DNA of 64,000 bases from Rhodanobacter sp. Lineage in GTDB: Bacteria > Pseudomonadota > Gammaproteobacteria > Xanthomonadales > Rhodanobacteraceae. The translations under genes and the position numbers were made by a program. The stretch covers positions 1,237,562 to 1,301,561 of the forward strand of contig AP031382.1 of NCBI GenBank assembly GCA_040371205.1. The letters run 5' to 3'. How positions within the stretch are numbered: the first letter of the stretch is position 1; the number at the start of each line of letters is the position of its first letter. The notes beneath the pieces are model-generated. The model was given only the letters and a program-made list of their open reading frames with translations, made no database searches and was not told where the DNA came from. Positions 34,124 through 41,776 of the stretch are shown here, one piece after another.

Positions 34124-34960
34124 TCAGGCCGCGGCGCACTGGGTCATGTCGGCCGCCGCGATGCGGTCGAAGAACGCGGCGGAACGTTCGATCAGCGTGC
34201 GGCGTTCCTTGTCGATGGTGATCATGTGGTAGCTGTCGTCGAGCAGCAGCAGTTCCACCGGCGCGCTGACCTCGCGCATCACCAGTTCCGCGTTCTTGAT
34301 GCTGGCCACGTCGTCTTCGCTGGCGTGAGCCACCAGGCAGGGCGCGGTGACCTGCGCAAGCTGGCGGCGCACCGCGGCGGAAAGCTCGTACATCTCGGCC
34401 AGCGAATACCAGGGATTGCCCGGCAGGCCGGCGGCGGCGCTGTCGCCGCCCAGCATGGCGGCGCTGACCTGCGCGCGCAGGCGTTCGTCGCGGATGCCGT
34501 AGGGCGGCTGCTCCATGAAGCTGCGGTCACGGCCGATGCCGAGCTTCTTCAGCAGCGGCAGCACGAACGACAGCCGCGCCGCGCGCGGGATGCTCCAGCC
34601 GTCGTAGCGGAAGGTGGCGCCGTACACGCCCACGCCGGCGATCTGGTCGGGACGGTCGGCGGCGAGCTTGAGCGAGAGCAGGGCGCCCATCGACAGGCCG
34701 CCAACGAACAGGTGGTCCACCTTCTCGCGCAGCGCGTCGGCGGCCTGTTCCACGCTGGCGTACCAATCGCGCCAGCCGGTGGCGAGCAGGTCGTCGGCGT
34801 CGCCGCAGTGGCCGGCCAGCTGCATGCCGTGCACGGTGTAGCCGGCGCGGTTCAGGCCTTTGCCGAGCAGCTTCATCTCCATCGGCGTGCCGGTGAGGCC
34901 GTGGATCAGCAACACGCCGCTGCGGCCGCCTTCGAAGAAGAAATCGGTCTGTTGGATCAC
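34124..34960 (-). CDS. Alpha/beta hydrolase (carboxylesterase / S33-like)
   Basis: The 278-residue protein has the oxyanion motif HGLTGTP (residues 20-26), nucleophile Ser90 in GGLSMGALL, Asp in HASEDDVASI and His in DDSYHMITIDKER. It belongs to the carboxylesterase/monoglyceride-lipase group, so an acyl ester is the likely substrate. GTG at 34960 is used because the family begins there (IQQTDFFFEGG); the frame continues upstream into sequence with no coding character. It heads the operon with the EamA pair and DegT. Confidence 0.83.
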   Translation of the reverse strand: MIQQTDFFFEGGRSGVLLIHGLTGTPMEMKLLGKGLNRAGYTVHGMQLAGHCGDADDLLATGWRDWYASVEQAADALREKVDHLFVGGLSMGALLSLKLAADRPDQIAGVGVYGATFRYDGWSIPRAARLSFVLPLLKKLGIGRDRSFMEQPPYGIRDERLRAQVSAAMLGGDSAAAGLPGNPWYSLAEMYELSAAVRRQLAQVTAPCLVAHASEDDVASIKNAELVMREVSAPVELLLLDDSYHMITIDKERRTLIERSAAFFDRIAAADMTQCAAA

Positions 34961-35210
34961 GTGGGATATCCGGGAAGCATCAGGCCGCAGAGGCGGCAGT
35001 TCACGCGTGCCAGCGTGGCAGAGGGCGGTTTCTTCAGTCTTTCGGTCGTGCGCGCGGCGGGTTTTTCTGTCTGGCGCAGTGCTTTTCGTGCACCTGCAGG
35101 AGCCCCCAACCGTCATGCAGCCGCATGGCCATTGCAGGCGAGCCGGGCTGTGGCGGCAAAAGGGTCGCGCGAGTATCGCTTCACTCAAGGAGGAAGCGCG
35201 GCAGTCGCTG

Positions 35211-36128
35211 TCAGGGTTTGCCGTCCGGCAGGAACCGCACGATCACCCGTTGCCCGATGCGCAGCTGCTGCTCCGGCTGGTCGAACGCCAGCACGCATTC
35301 CACGGTGCGCGTATTGGCGCGGGTCTGCGGATCGTTCTCCAGCGTGGCGGGGCCGTAGACCTGGCCGATGCGCAGCACGTGCGCGCGCCAGCGGCCGCTT
35401 TCGGTATCGTCGTTGGCGACCACTTCGGCTTGCATGCCGGGATGCACCGCGCCGACGAAGCTTTCGTTGAGTTCGGCGCGCACGATGCGCGGCTTGTCCG
35501 GCAGCAGGGTGAACAGCGCCTCGGAGGCGGACACGCTGGCGCCGGGCTGCGCGGTCACGTGCACGACGCTGGCATCGAAGGGCGCCCGCAGGCTGCGTTG
35601 AGCCAGTTCGTATTTCGCTTCGGCCAGCTTCTGCGCGGCCATGTCGATGGCGGCTTGCTCGGCGGCCTGTTCGGCGTCGAGCTGCGCGCTGGCTTCGTGG
35701 GCGTCGTCGGCGCTCTGGCCGTCGCCGGCACCCGCGGCGGCGGCGGCGGCAAGGCGTTGTGCGCGCAGCTTGGCGGCGGCCTGCTTCACGGCGAGCAGCT
35801 TGAGTTGCGCTTGCGCCTGCTCGAGTTGCGCCTGCGCGGAATCCACGGCGAGCTGGGCGGGGCGCGTATCCAACTGGGCCAGCAGCTGGCCCTGCTTGAC
35901 GGTGTCGCCTTCGTGCACGGCCACGCGGGCGAGCACGCCTTCGCGCGGCATGTCGAGGGTGAGCAGGCCGCCTTCGATGTCGACGCGGCCACGCGCCACC
36001 GCGGCGTATTGGCTGGCGGCGGTCGCGGTGGCGGCCGGCTCCGCGTGCTTCGAGCAGGCGGCGAGCGTGAGTGCGGCGGCCAGCGCGCACGCGGCGAAAC
36101 ACGGCAGGCGGAGGGCGGTGGGCATCAT
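35211..36128 (-). CDS. HlyD/DevB-type periplasmic adaptor, lipoprotein
   Basis: This membrane-fusion subunit links the ABC permease to an outer-membrane channel. The 305-residue protein has a lipobox (LTLAACSKH), a biotinyl-lipoyl-like start, a long Ala/Gln-rich coiled coil (about 95-180) and beta domains (LRAPFDASVVHVTAQPGASV, GMQAEVVA, QRVIVRFLPDG). It is the last gene of the four-gene exporter operon and overlaps the ATPase gene (ATGA at 36125-36128). AAGGA lies 9 bases before the ATG. Confidence 0.88.
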   Translation of the reverse strand: MMPTALRLPCFAACALAAALTLAACSKHAEPAATATAASQYAAVARGRVDIEGGLLTLDMPREGVLARVAVHEGDTVKQGQLLAQLDTRPAQLAVDSAQAQLEQAQAQLKLLAVKQAAAKLRAQRLAAAAAAGAGDGQSADDAHEASAQLDAEQAAEQAAIDMAAQKLAEAKYELAQRSLRAPFDASVVHVTAQPGASVSASEALFTLLPDKPRIVRAELNESFVGAVHPGMQAEVVANDDTESGRWRAHVLRIGQVYGPATLENDPQTRANTRTVECVLAFDQPEQQLRIGQRVIVRFLPDGKP

Positions 36129-36877
36129 GGCGAAGTTTCCTTGGGAGCGCCGGCGCCGGGGCGCCTGTCGCTGAGAATGCGGCCGTCTTCCATCGCCAGC
36201 ACGCGGTCGGCGTGCGCGACCAGGCGGGGGTCGTGGCTCACGCACAGCACGGTGGTGCCGTGGGTGCGGGCGATGGTGTGCAGGATGTCGATGATGATCT
36301 GGCCGTTGGCGGCGTCCAGCGCACTGGTGGGCTCGTCGGCGAACAGCAGCTCCGGCTCCTTGGCCAGCGCGCGGGCGATCGCGACGCGTTGCTTCTCGCC
36401 GCCGGAAAGCTCGGAGGGGCGCAGCTTGACGCGGTGGGCCAGGCCTACTTCCTCCAGCGAGCGTTGCGCGCGCAGGCGGGCCTCCTGCTTCGACAGGCCC
36501 ATGTGGTTGAGCGGCAATTCCACCTGCTCCAGCGCGGTGAGCGCGGGGAACAGGTTGAAGCCCTGGAACACGAAGCCGGTGTGCTGCAGGCGGAAATGTT
36601 CCAGCGCGCGCAGGTCGAGCTGGCCCAGTTCGCTGCCCAGCGCGTGCACGCTGCCGCTGTCCACTTTCTGCAGCCCGCTGAGGATGGCCAGCAGGGTGCT
36701 CTTGCCGCAGCCGGAAGGGCCGGAGATCAGGGTGAGTTCGCCGGGGTCGATGCTCAGCGACAGGCCGTTCAGCACCTGCGTGCGCAGCTTGCCGGAAGCG
36801 AAGGCCTTGCACACGGTGTCGGCGCGCAGGATGGGCGCGGGTGCCGTGGGGGACGTGGCGTGCATGGAAGCGTTCAT
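36125..36877 (-). CDS. ABC transporter ATP-binding protein (DevA/MacB-type)
   Basis: The 250-residue ATPase has Walker A GPSGCGKST, the Q-loop in FVFQGFNLFPALTALEQVEL, signature LSGGEKQRVAIARAL, Walker B ELLFADEPTSALD and the switch His in CVSHDPRLVAHAD. The sequence fits the LolD/MacB/DevA group, which drives export through FtsX-type permeases. It overlaps both the permease (ATGA at 36874) and the adaptor genes. Confidence 0.93.
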   Translation of the reverse strand: MNASMHATSPTAPAPILRADTVCKAFASGKLRTQVLNGLSLSIDPGELTLISGPSGCGKSTLLAILSGLQKVDSGSVHALGSELGQLDLRALEHFRLQHTGFVFQGFNLFPALTALEQVELPLNHMGLSKQEARLRAQRSLEEVGLAHRVKLRPSELSGGEKQRVAIARALAKEPELLFADEPTSALDAANGQIIIDILHTIARTHGTTVLCVSHDPRLVAHADRVLAMEDGRILSDRRPGAGAPKETSP

Positions 36878-38004
36878 CGCAGCAGGGTTGCCGGATCGAT
36901 GCGGCGCATGCTGCGCATTGCCGCCATGCCGGACACCGCGGCCTGGCCCATCACCAGGGCGATGCAGGCCAGCGCGGCGATCGGGCCGAGCGTCACCGGC
37001 ACGTCCTCGGCACGCGCCGCCAGCAGCAGCAGCACGCCCAGCACCGTGGCGCCGACCAGGCCCAGCGCGCCGACCCAGAACGCCTGCTCCAGCACCACCT
37101 TGCGCAGCGCGCCGACGCCGACGCCGAGCGCGTTGAGCGTGGCGTATTCGCGCACCGAACCCTGCACCGCGCCCACCAGGGTCTGGCTGGTGATCACCGC
37201 GCCGACCAGGAATACGATGCCGGCGAGGAACAGCACGCCGGCGCCGGCGCCGGTGTCGAACAGCCAGTAGCGCACCGAGATGCGCGCGAAGTCGGCGGCG
37301 CTCCACGTGGTGTACGGGCCGAACGCCGTGCTGCCGCGCAGGCGTCGCGCCACCGCGTTGGCCTGCGCGGGATCACGCAACTTGGCGACGAGGTAGGTGG
37401 GGCCGGCGTCGTCGTTGTCGGTGTCGAGCCGGCGCGCGGTGTCCAGCGAGGCGATCACGTTGATGCCGCCGAGGCCGCGCAAGCCGCTGCTCACGCCGAC
37501 CACGCGCACGCGCCGGCCGTTGATGGTCGCGGTGCGGCCCAGTGCCACGCCGAGCTTGTCGAGGTCGGCGCGGTCCACGATCACTGCGTCTGGCTGATCC
37601 AGCCGCGCGCGCAGTACGGGCGACAACACTTTCGAGAACATCAGGCCGTCCGGCGAGGTATCGATGCCGGAGACGAACACCGACACGCCGCCGGTGTTGC
37701 CGTTGCCGCGCCAGTCGCCGTCGATCCATTCGTAGGGCTCCACGCGCGTCACCGCAGGGTCCATCAGGATGCGCGACTCCACGTTGGCGTCGATGGAGCG
37801 GCCCGAGCCTACGCTCTGCGTGCCGGGATAGCCGACCCATACGTCGGCGGAGGAGCCGGTGATGTAGACGCTGGTGGCGCCGAAAATGCCCAGCACCAGC
37901 GCCAGCTGCAGCAGCTGCAGCAGGCCGGCGAAGCCGACGGCGAGAATGGCCGGCAGGAAGCGTCGCCATTCGTAGACCAGCGTCTTGCGCGCCAGGGCCA
38001 CCAT
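36874..38004 (-). CDS. ABC transporter permease (DevC/FtsX-type)
   Basis: The 376-residue permease has one N-terminal membrane segment (about 17-45), a periplasmic domain of about 215 residues, and three C-terminal segments ending in the typical MRRIDPATLLR tail. The N-terminal helix followed by ADVWVGYPGTQSVGSGRSID matches the DevC subgroup. With the adaptor, ATPase and channel genes it makes a complete tripartite exporter. DevBCA of cyanobacteria exports a glycolipid; the cargo here is unknown. The start overlaps the stop of the channel gene (TGATG at 38002-38006). Confidence 0.88.
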   Translation of the reverse strand: MVALARKTLVYEWRRFLPAILAVGFAGLLQLLQLALVLGIFGATSVYITGSSADVWVGYPGTQSVGSGRSIDANVESRILMDPAVTRVEPYEWIDGDWRGNGNTGGVSVFVSGIDTSPDGLMFSKVLSPVLRARLDQPDAVIVDRADLDKLGVALGRTATINGRRVRVVGVSSGLRGLGGINVIASLDTARRLDTDNDDAGPTYLVAKLRDPAQANAVARRLRGSTAFGPYTTWSAADFARISVRYWLFDTGAGAGVLFLAGIVFLVGAVITSQTLVGAVQGSVREYATLNALGVGVGALRKVVLEQAFWVGALGLVGATVLGVLLLLAARAEDVPVTLGPIAALACIALVMGQAAVSGMAAMRSMRRIDPATLLR

Positions 38005-39425
38005 CAGTGCGGCCTCCCCGCCTCGGGTGCTTCGTTTGCCGGCAGCGGTGCGCCGCCCAAGGCCTTGAACAGGGCGACATAGGCCAGGCAGTGGCTGGCC
38101 CGTGCGTCGGCCAGTTCGAGCGCGGCCTGCGTGGCGGCGACTTGACCGTCGGCCAGCGCCATTGGGCTGTCCAGATGCAGCTTCACGCGGGTCTGCAGCG
38201 CGCCGTCCACGCGCTGCAGCGCCTGCCATGCCTGCTGGCTGTGCTGCTCGCGCTGCTCCTGCTGTTGCAGCGTGCCCAGTGCGGTCTCCACGTCGGCCAC
38301 GCCTTGCAACACGGCTTGCCGGTAGGCCAGCACGCTGGCCTTCAGTTCGTGCGACTTGGCGGTTTCGTTGGCCTTGCGCAGGCCCCAGTCGAACAGCGGC
38401 ATGTCGAACATCGGGCCCGCCGTGAGCAGGCCATTGTCCGAGGTGTGCCGGTGGTTGTTGTTGAGGTCGCTGGCCCAGAGTATCGAGGCGTCGAGGCCGA
38501 GGTTGGGGAAGCGGTTGGCATGCGCCACGCCCAGCGCGCCGGCGGCACGCAGCACGTTGGCCTCGGCGCGTGCGATGTCGGGACGTGTGCGCAGCAGGTT
38601 GGCCGGTGTGCCGGGCAGCTGCCAGGCGCCGAGTTGCGGCTGCGGGCCGGCCTGCAGCCAGGAGGGGTCGGGATGGTTCTGGGCCACCAGCACCGCCAGT
38701 TGTTGTGCGGCTTCGTTGATGGCCTGGCGTGGCGCGGCAAGTGCGGCTTGCGCCTGGGCGGCGGCCGCAGCGGCCTGGTCCACCGCGCCTGGGGGCGCCA
38801 GTTGCAGCTGCTGGCGGATTTTCAGCAGGTCGAGCTGGTGGCTGCGCAGGTCGGCGATCCGTTGCAGCAGGGCTTCCTGCCGCTGGGCGGTGCGCAGATC
38901 GATCCAGTTGCGCACCACTTCGGCCACCAGCGTCACGCGTGCCGCCTGCAGGTCGGCCATGCCGGCATCCAGTTGGCCCTGCGCTTCGCGCCGGGCACCC
39001 TGGGCGCGGCCGAACAGGCCGAACTCCCAGGTGGCGTCGATGCCGGCCATGAGGTAGGAGGCGCTGGCGTCGGGGTCGATCGTCTGGTCGGTGCTGACCC
39101 TGACATTGGGCAGGTAAGGCGCGTCGGAATGCTGCTGGATCGCGCGTGCGGCGCGCACCCGCTCCACTGCCTCCGCCACGTCGAGGTTGTGCGCCAACGC
39201 CCGGTCGACCAGGGCGTTCAAGGCCGGATCGTCGAACGTGCGCCACCAGCCGTGCAGGTCGGTGGGGGCGGGCGCCTGCGACGCCATGGCGTGTTGCCAC
39301 TGCGCAGGGATCGGCGGTTCCAGCTTCGGCATCGCCACCGAGCAGCCGGCGAGCGCGGTGGCCGCCGCCAGCAGGATGGTGCGCCACGGGTGGCGCCATG
39401 CGATGTCGGATCGGATCAAAGCCAC
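38004..39425 (-). CDS. TolC/NodT-type outer-membrane efflux lipoprotein
   Basis: The 473-residue protein has a lipobox (AATALAGCSVAMPKLEPP) and the two outer-membrane-efflux repeats of the NodT/OprM family (WWRTFDDPALNALVDRALAH, LPNVRVSTDQ, LRTRPDIARAEANVLRAAGA, VLQGVADVETAL). It forms the exit duct for the ABC exporter encoded downstream. GTG at 39425 begins VALIRSDIAWRHPWRT before the signal peptide; no strong ribosome site was found. It is the first gene of the exporter operon and directly follows a two-component system on the same strand. Confidence 0.9.
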   Translation of the reverse strand: MALIRSDIAWRHPWRTILLAAATALAGCSVAMPKLEPPIPAQWQHAMASQAPAPTDLHGWWRTFDDPALNALVDRALAHNLDVAEAVERVRAARAIQQHSDAPYLPNVRVSTDQTIDPDASASYLMAGIDATWEFGLFGRAQGARREAQGQLDAGMADLQAARVTLVAEVVRNWIDLRTAQRQEALLQRIADLRSHQLDLLKIRQQLQLAPPGAVDQAAAAAAQAQAALAAPRQAINEAAQQLAVLVAQNHPDPSWLQAGPQPQLGAWQLPGTPANLLRTRPDIARAEANVLRAAGALGVAHANRFPNLGLDASILWASDLNNNHRHTSDNGLLTAGPMFDMPLFDWGLRKANETAKSHELKASVLAYRQAVLQGVADVETALGTLQQQEQREQHSQQAWQALQRVDGALQTRVKLHLDSPMALADGQVAATQAALELADARASHCLAYVALFKALGGAPLPANEAPEAGRPH

Positions 39426-39474
39426 GGTCAGGTCACGCAACAAAGGGGAAGGGGACGGATAACGACCGTGCGGA

Positions 39475-39492
39475 CCTGTACAAGGATACAGG
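39475..39492. promoter_or_regulatory. Palindrome upstream of the exporter operon
   Basis: CCTGTA (39475-39480) and TACAGG (39487-39492) form a perfect inverted repeat with a 6-base spacer. It sits 50 bases upstream of the exporter operon's first start codon, just after the kinase gene. It may bind a regulator, or be a weak hairpin; no other evidence. Confidence 0.35.
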
Positions 39493-39508
39493 CTGGCCGT
39501 CGGGGCTG

Positions 39509-40942
39509 TCAGTCTGCCGCGGGCGACTCGGCTTGCGTCGGCATGCTGCGCCGTGTGCGCGGCGCCGGGAACCTCACCTCCACGCACAATCCGTGCTCTT
39601 CGGCCAACCGATAGGTCACTTCGGCATGATGGCGTTCGGCGATGCGCTGCACGATCGCCAGCCCGAGACCGCTGCCTTCCTCATTGGTTCCCGGTGCGCG
39701 GAAAAAACGTTCGCTCAGGCGAGGCAGCAGTTCCGGCGGCACGCCGGGGCCGTTGTCCTCGACCACGAGGGTGGCGCCGCCGTCGGCCCGCGCCTGCAGG
39801 CTCACCGTGACCGTGCTGCCGCGGCCGGCGTAGCGGAGGCAGTTGTCGATGAGGTTGTCCAGCAGGTCGTGCAGGCTGGCAGCGTGCCCGTGGATGCCCA
39901 GCGCCTGCTCGGGACCTTGGTAGCCGAGGTCGATGCCGGCGGCCAGCGCGTCGTGCACGCGCTGCATCACCGCCTCGGGCACCCAGTGGGTCAGGTCCAG
40001 CGGCATGTGTTCGATGGTGTCGGTGGACGGCGCCTGCGCACGGGTCAGCGCCAGCAACTGCGCGGTGGTGCGCGCCGCGCGCTGGTTGAGCCGCCGGATG
40101 TGCGCGAGCGCTTCGCGCACGTTGGACGGATCGGGATCGGCCAGGGCGCGTTCCACGTGCAGGCCGAGCCCGGTGAGCGGCGTGCGCAACTGGTGGGCGG
40201 CATCGGCGATGAAGCGGTCGTGCAAGGCCAGCATGCTGCGCAGCCGCGCGAACAGGGCGTCGATGGTGCGGGTGAGCGGCAGGATCTCCTGCGGCACGTC
40301 GGGTCCGCCGATGGGGCTGAGCTCGTGGCTGCGCCTGGCCAGTCGCCGGGTCAGCGGATCGAGCACGCGCAGGCCGTGGTTCACGCCGAACCACACCAGC
40401 GACAGCACGCACACGATCAGCAGCGACTGGGTGAGGATGGCCAGGTAAAGAATGCTGCGCGCCTGCGCATGACGGTCGCTCAGGGTCTCGGCCACGGTGA
40501 TGACCAGGGTGTCTTCCGGGTGGCCGCTGGCCGTGGTGCTCAGGGTGACCGCGCGAAGCTGATGGCCGTCCAGGCGGATGTCGAACAATTCGGGGCGCGC
40601 GCCCATGGCGGGGATCCGCGTCGCCGGCAGCAATCGCTCGTTGCCGGCGAGAAAGCCGCGCCGGCGGCTGACGATGCTGAAGTAGCCGTTGCCGTTGGGG
40701 TCGTATTGCAGCAGGAAGCGCGCCTGCGAGGTCAGCTCGCCGCCGGTCTGTTCGTTGCTCATCATCTTGGCGAGCGTCAGCGCGTCGTTGCCGAGGTCGC
40801 GGTCGTGCACGTGGTTGGAATAGCTCAGCGCCACGCCGTAGGTCAGCAGCACGTCCAGCACGAGCAGGCTGAACACCGGGATCAGCAGGAAGCCCAGCAG
40901 GCGGCGGCGCAGGCTGGGGCGGCGGGCCGGGGCATGGTTCAT
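39509..40942 (-). CDS. Sensor histidine kinase (PmrB/QseC-like)
   Basis: The 477-residue kinase has two membrane segments (about 15-40 and 163-187) around a periplasmic domain of about 120 residues. It has a HAMP-like region, phosphoacceptor His250 in DAAHQLRTPLTGLGL, and an ATP-binding domain with DNLIDNCLRYAG, EDNGPGVPPEL and EGSGLGLAIVQRI. The ATG overlaps the regulator stop (ATGA at 40939-40942). By position it may control the exporter operon that follows; the signal is unknown. Confidence 0.92.
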   Translation of the reverse strand: MNHAPARRPSLRRRLLGFLLIPVFSLLVLDVLLTYGVALSYSNHVHDRDLGNDALTLAKMMSNEQTGGELTSQARFLLQYDPNGNGYFSIVSRRRGFLAGNERLLPATRIPAMGARPELFDIRLDGHQLRAVTLSTTASGHPEDTLVITVAETLSDRHAQARSILYLAILTQSLLIVCVLSLVWFGVNHGLRVLDPLTRRLARRSHELSPIGGPDVPQEILPLTRTIDALFARLRSMLALHDRFIADAAHQLRTPLTGLGLHVERALADPDPSNVREALAHIRRLNQRAARTTAQLLALTRAQAPSTDTIEHMPLDLTHWVPEAVMQRVHDALAAGIDLGYQGPEQALGIHGHAASLHDLLDNLIDNCLRYAGRGSTVTVSLQARADGGATLVVEDNGPGVPPELLPRLSERFFRAPGTNEEGSGLGLAIVQRIAERHHAEVTYRLAEEHGLCVEVRFPAPRTRRSMPTQAESPAAD

Positions 40943-41625
40943 GCGCGGCCACCGTCGGCCGGGTTCTCCTCCAGCAGATAACCCAGTCCGCGGATGGTGC
41001 GCACGCCGGTGCCGCTGCCTTCCAGCTTGCGGCGCAGGCGATGGATGGCGATGTCCAGGCCGTTGTCGGTGAGTTCCTCGTCCCAGCTGCACAGCGCATC
41101 GATCAGTTGCGCACGGCTGGTGACGCGGTCGGCGCGCGTGGCCAGCGCTTCCAGCAGGCCGAACTCGCGCGCGGTCAGCTCCAGCGGGTCGTCGCCCAGC
41201 CAGGCGCGGTGGCCGGGCAGGTCCAGCCGCAGCCGGCCGATCTTCAGCTCGGGCACGCCCTGGCTGCTGCGGCGGCGGAGCAGGGCGCGCACGCGGGCCT
41301 CGAACTCGCTGAGCGCGAAAGGCTTGACCAGGTAATCGTCGGCGCCGAGGTCGAGCACGCGGATGCGCTCGTCCAGGCCGTCGCGTGCGGTCACCACCAG
41401 CACCGGCGCGTTGCCGCCGCGGCTGCGCAGCCGGCGCAGCACGTCGCTGCCGCTCAGTTGCGGCAGGCCCAGGTCCAGCACCAGCAGATCGTAGTCGTGC
41501 TCGCGCAGCGCGGCGTCGGCCAGCTGGCCGTTGGCCACGTGATCCACCGCGTGGTTGCTGTGGCGCAGCGACACGCAAATACCTTCGGCGATGGACGGAT
41601 CGTCTTCGGCCAGCAGGATGCGCAT
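40939..41625 (-). CDS. OmpR-family response regulator (PmrA/QseB-like)
   Basis: The 228-residue protein has a receiver domain (Asp8, Asp9, phosphoacceptor Asp51 in VLDLGLP, Lys101 in YLVKPF) and a winged-helix domain (RLRRKLEGSG, TIRGLGYLLEEN). The start at 41625 was chosen because MRILLAEDDP is the canonical beginning; an in-frame ATG upstream at 41673 adds 16 unlikely residues. It is transcribed with the kinase and is divergent from the M1 peptidase gene. Confidence 0.93.
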   Translation of the reverse strand: MRILLAEDDPSIAEGICVSLRHSNHAVDHVANGQLADAALREHDYDLLVLDLGLPQLSGSDVLRRLRSRGGNAPVLVVTARDGLDERIRVLDLGADDYLVKPFALSEFEARVRALLRRRSSQGVPELKIGRLRLDLPGHRAWLGDDPLELTAREFGLLEALATRADRVTSRAQLIDALCSWDEELTDNGLDIAIHRLRRKLEGSGTGVRTIRGLGYLLEENPADGGRA

Positions 41626-41776
41626 GCGGTTCGGGTTCCATTCGTCGGCACGGGAGGGCGTATAGCTTGCCATGCGCTACCCGTCCGCTGGCTTAGCGCC
41701 GGCCAGGCATGACCTTTGGCCTATGACGGCGGTGCCCGCTGCGGGCACGCTGGGCGAACCACTCGGGGAGAGCGCA

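Noticed and set aside
35060-35090. T run GGGTTTTTC as a plus-strand terminator
   Set aside because: No stem with adequate pairing precedes it, and no plus-strand gene lies upstream.
41626-41673. Upstream ATG for the PmrA-like regulator
   Set aside because: It would add 16 residues before the canonical MRILLAEDD start; no family member has such an extension.
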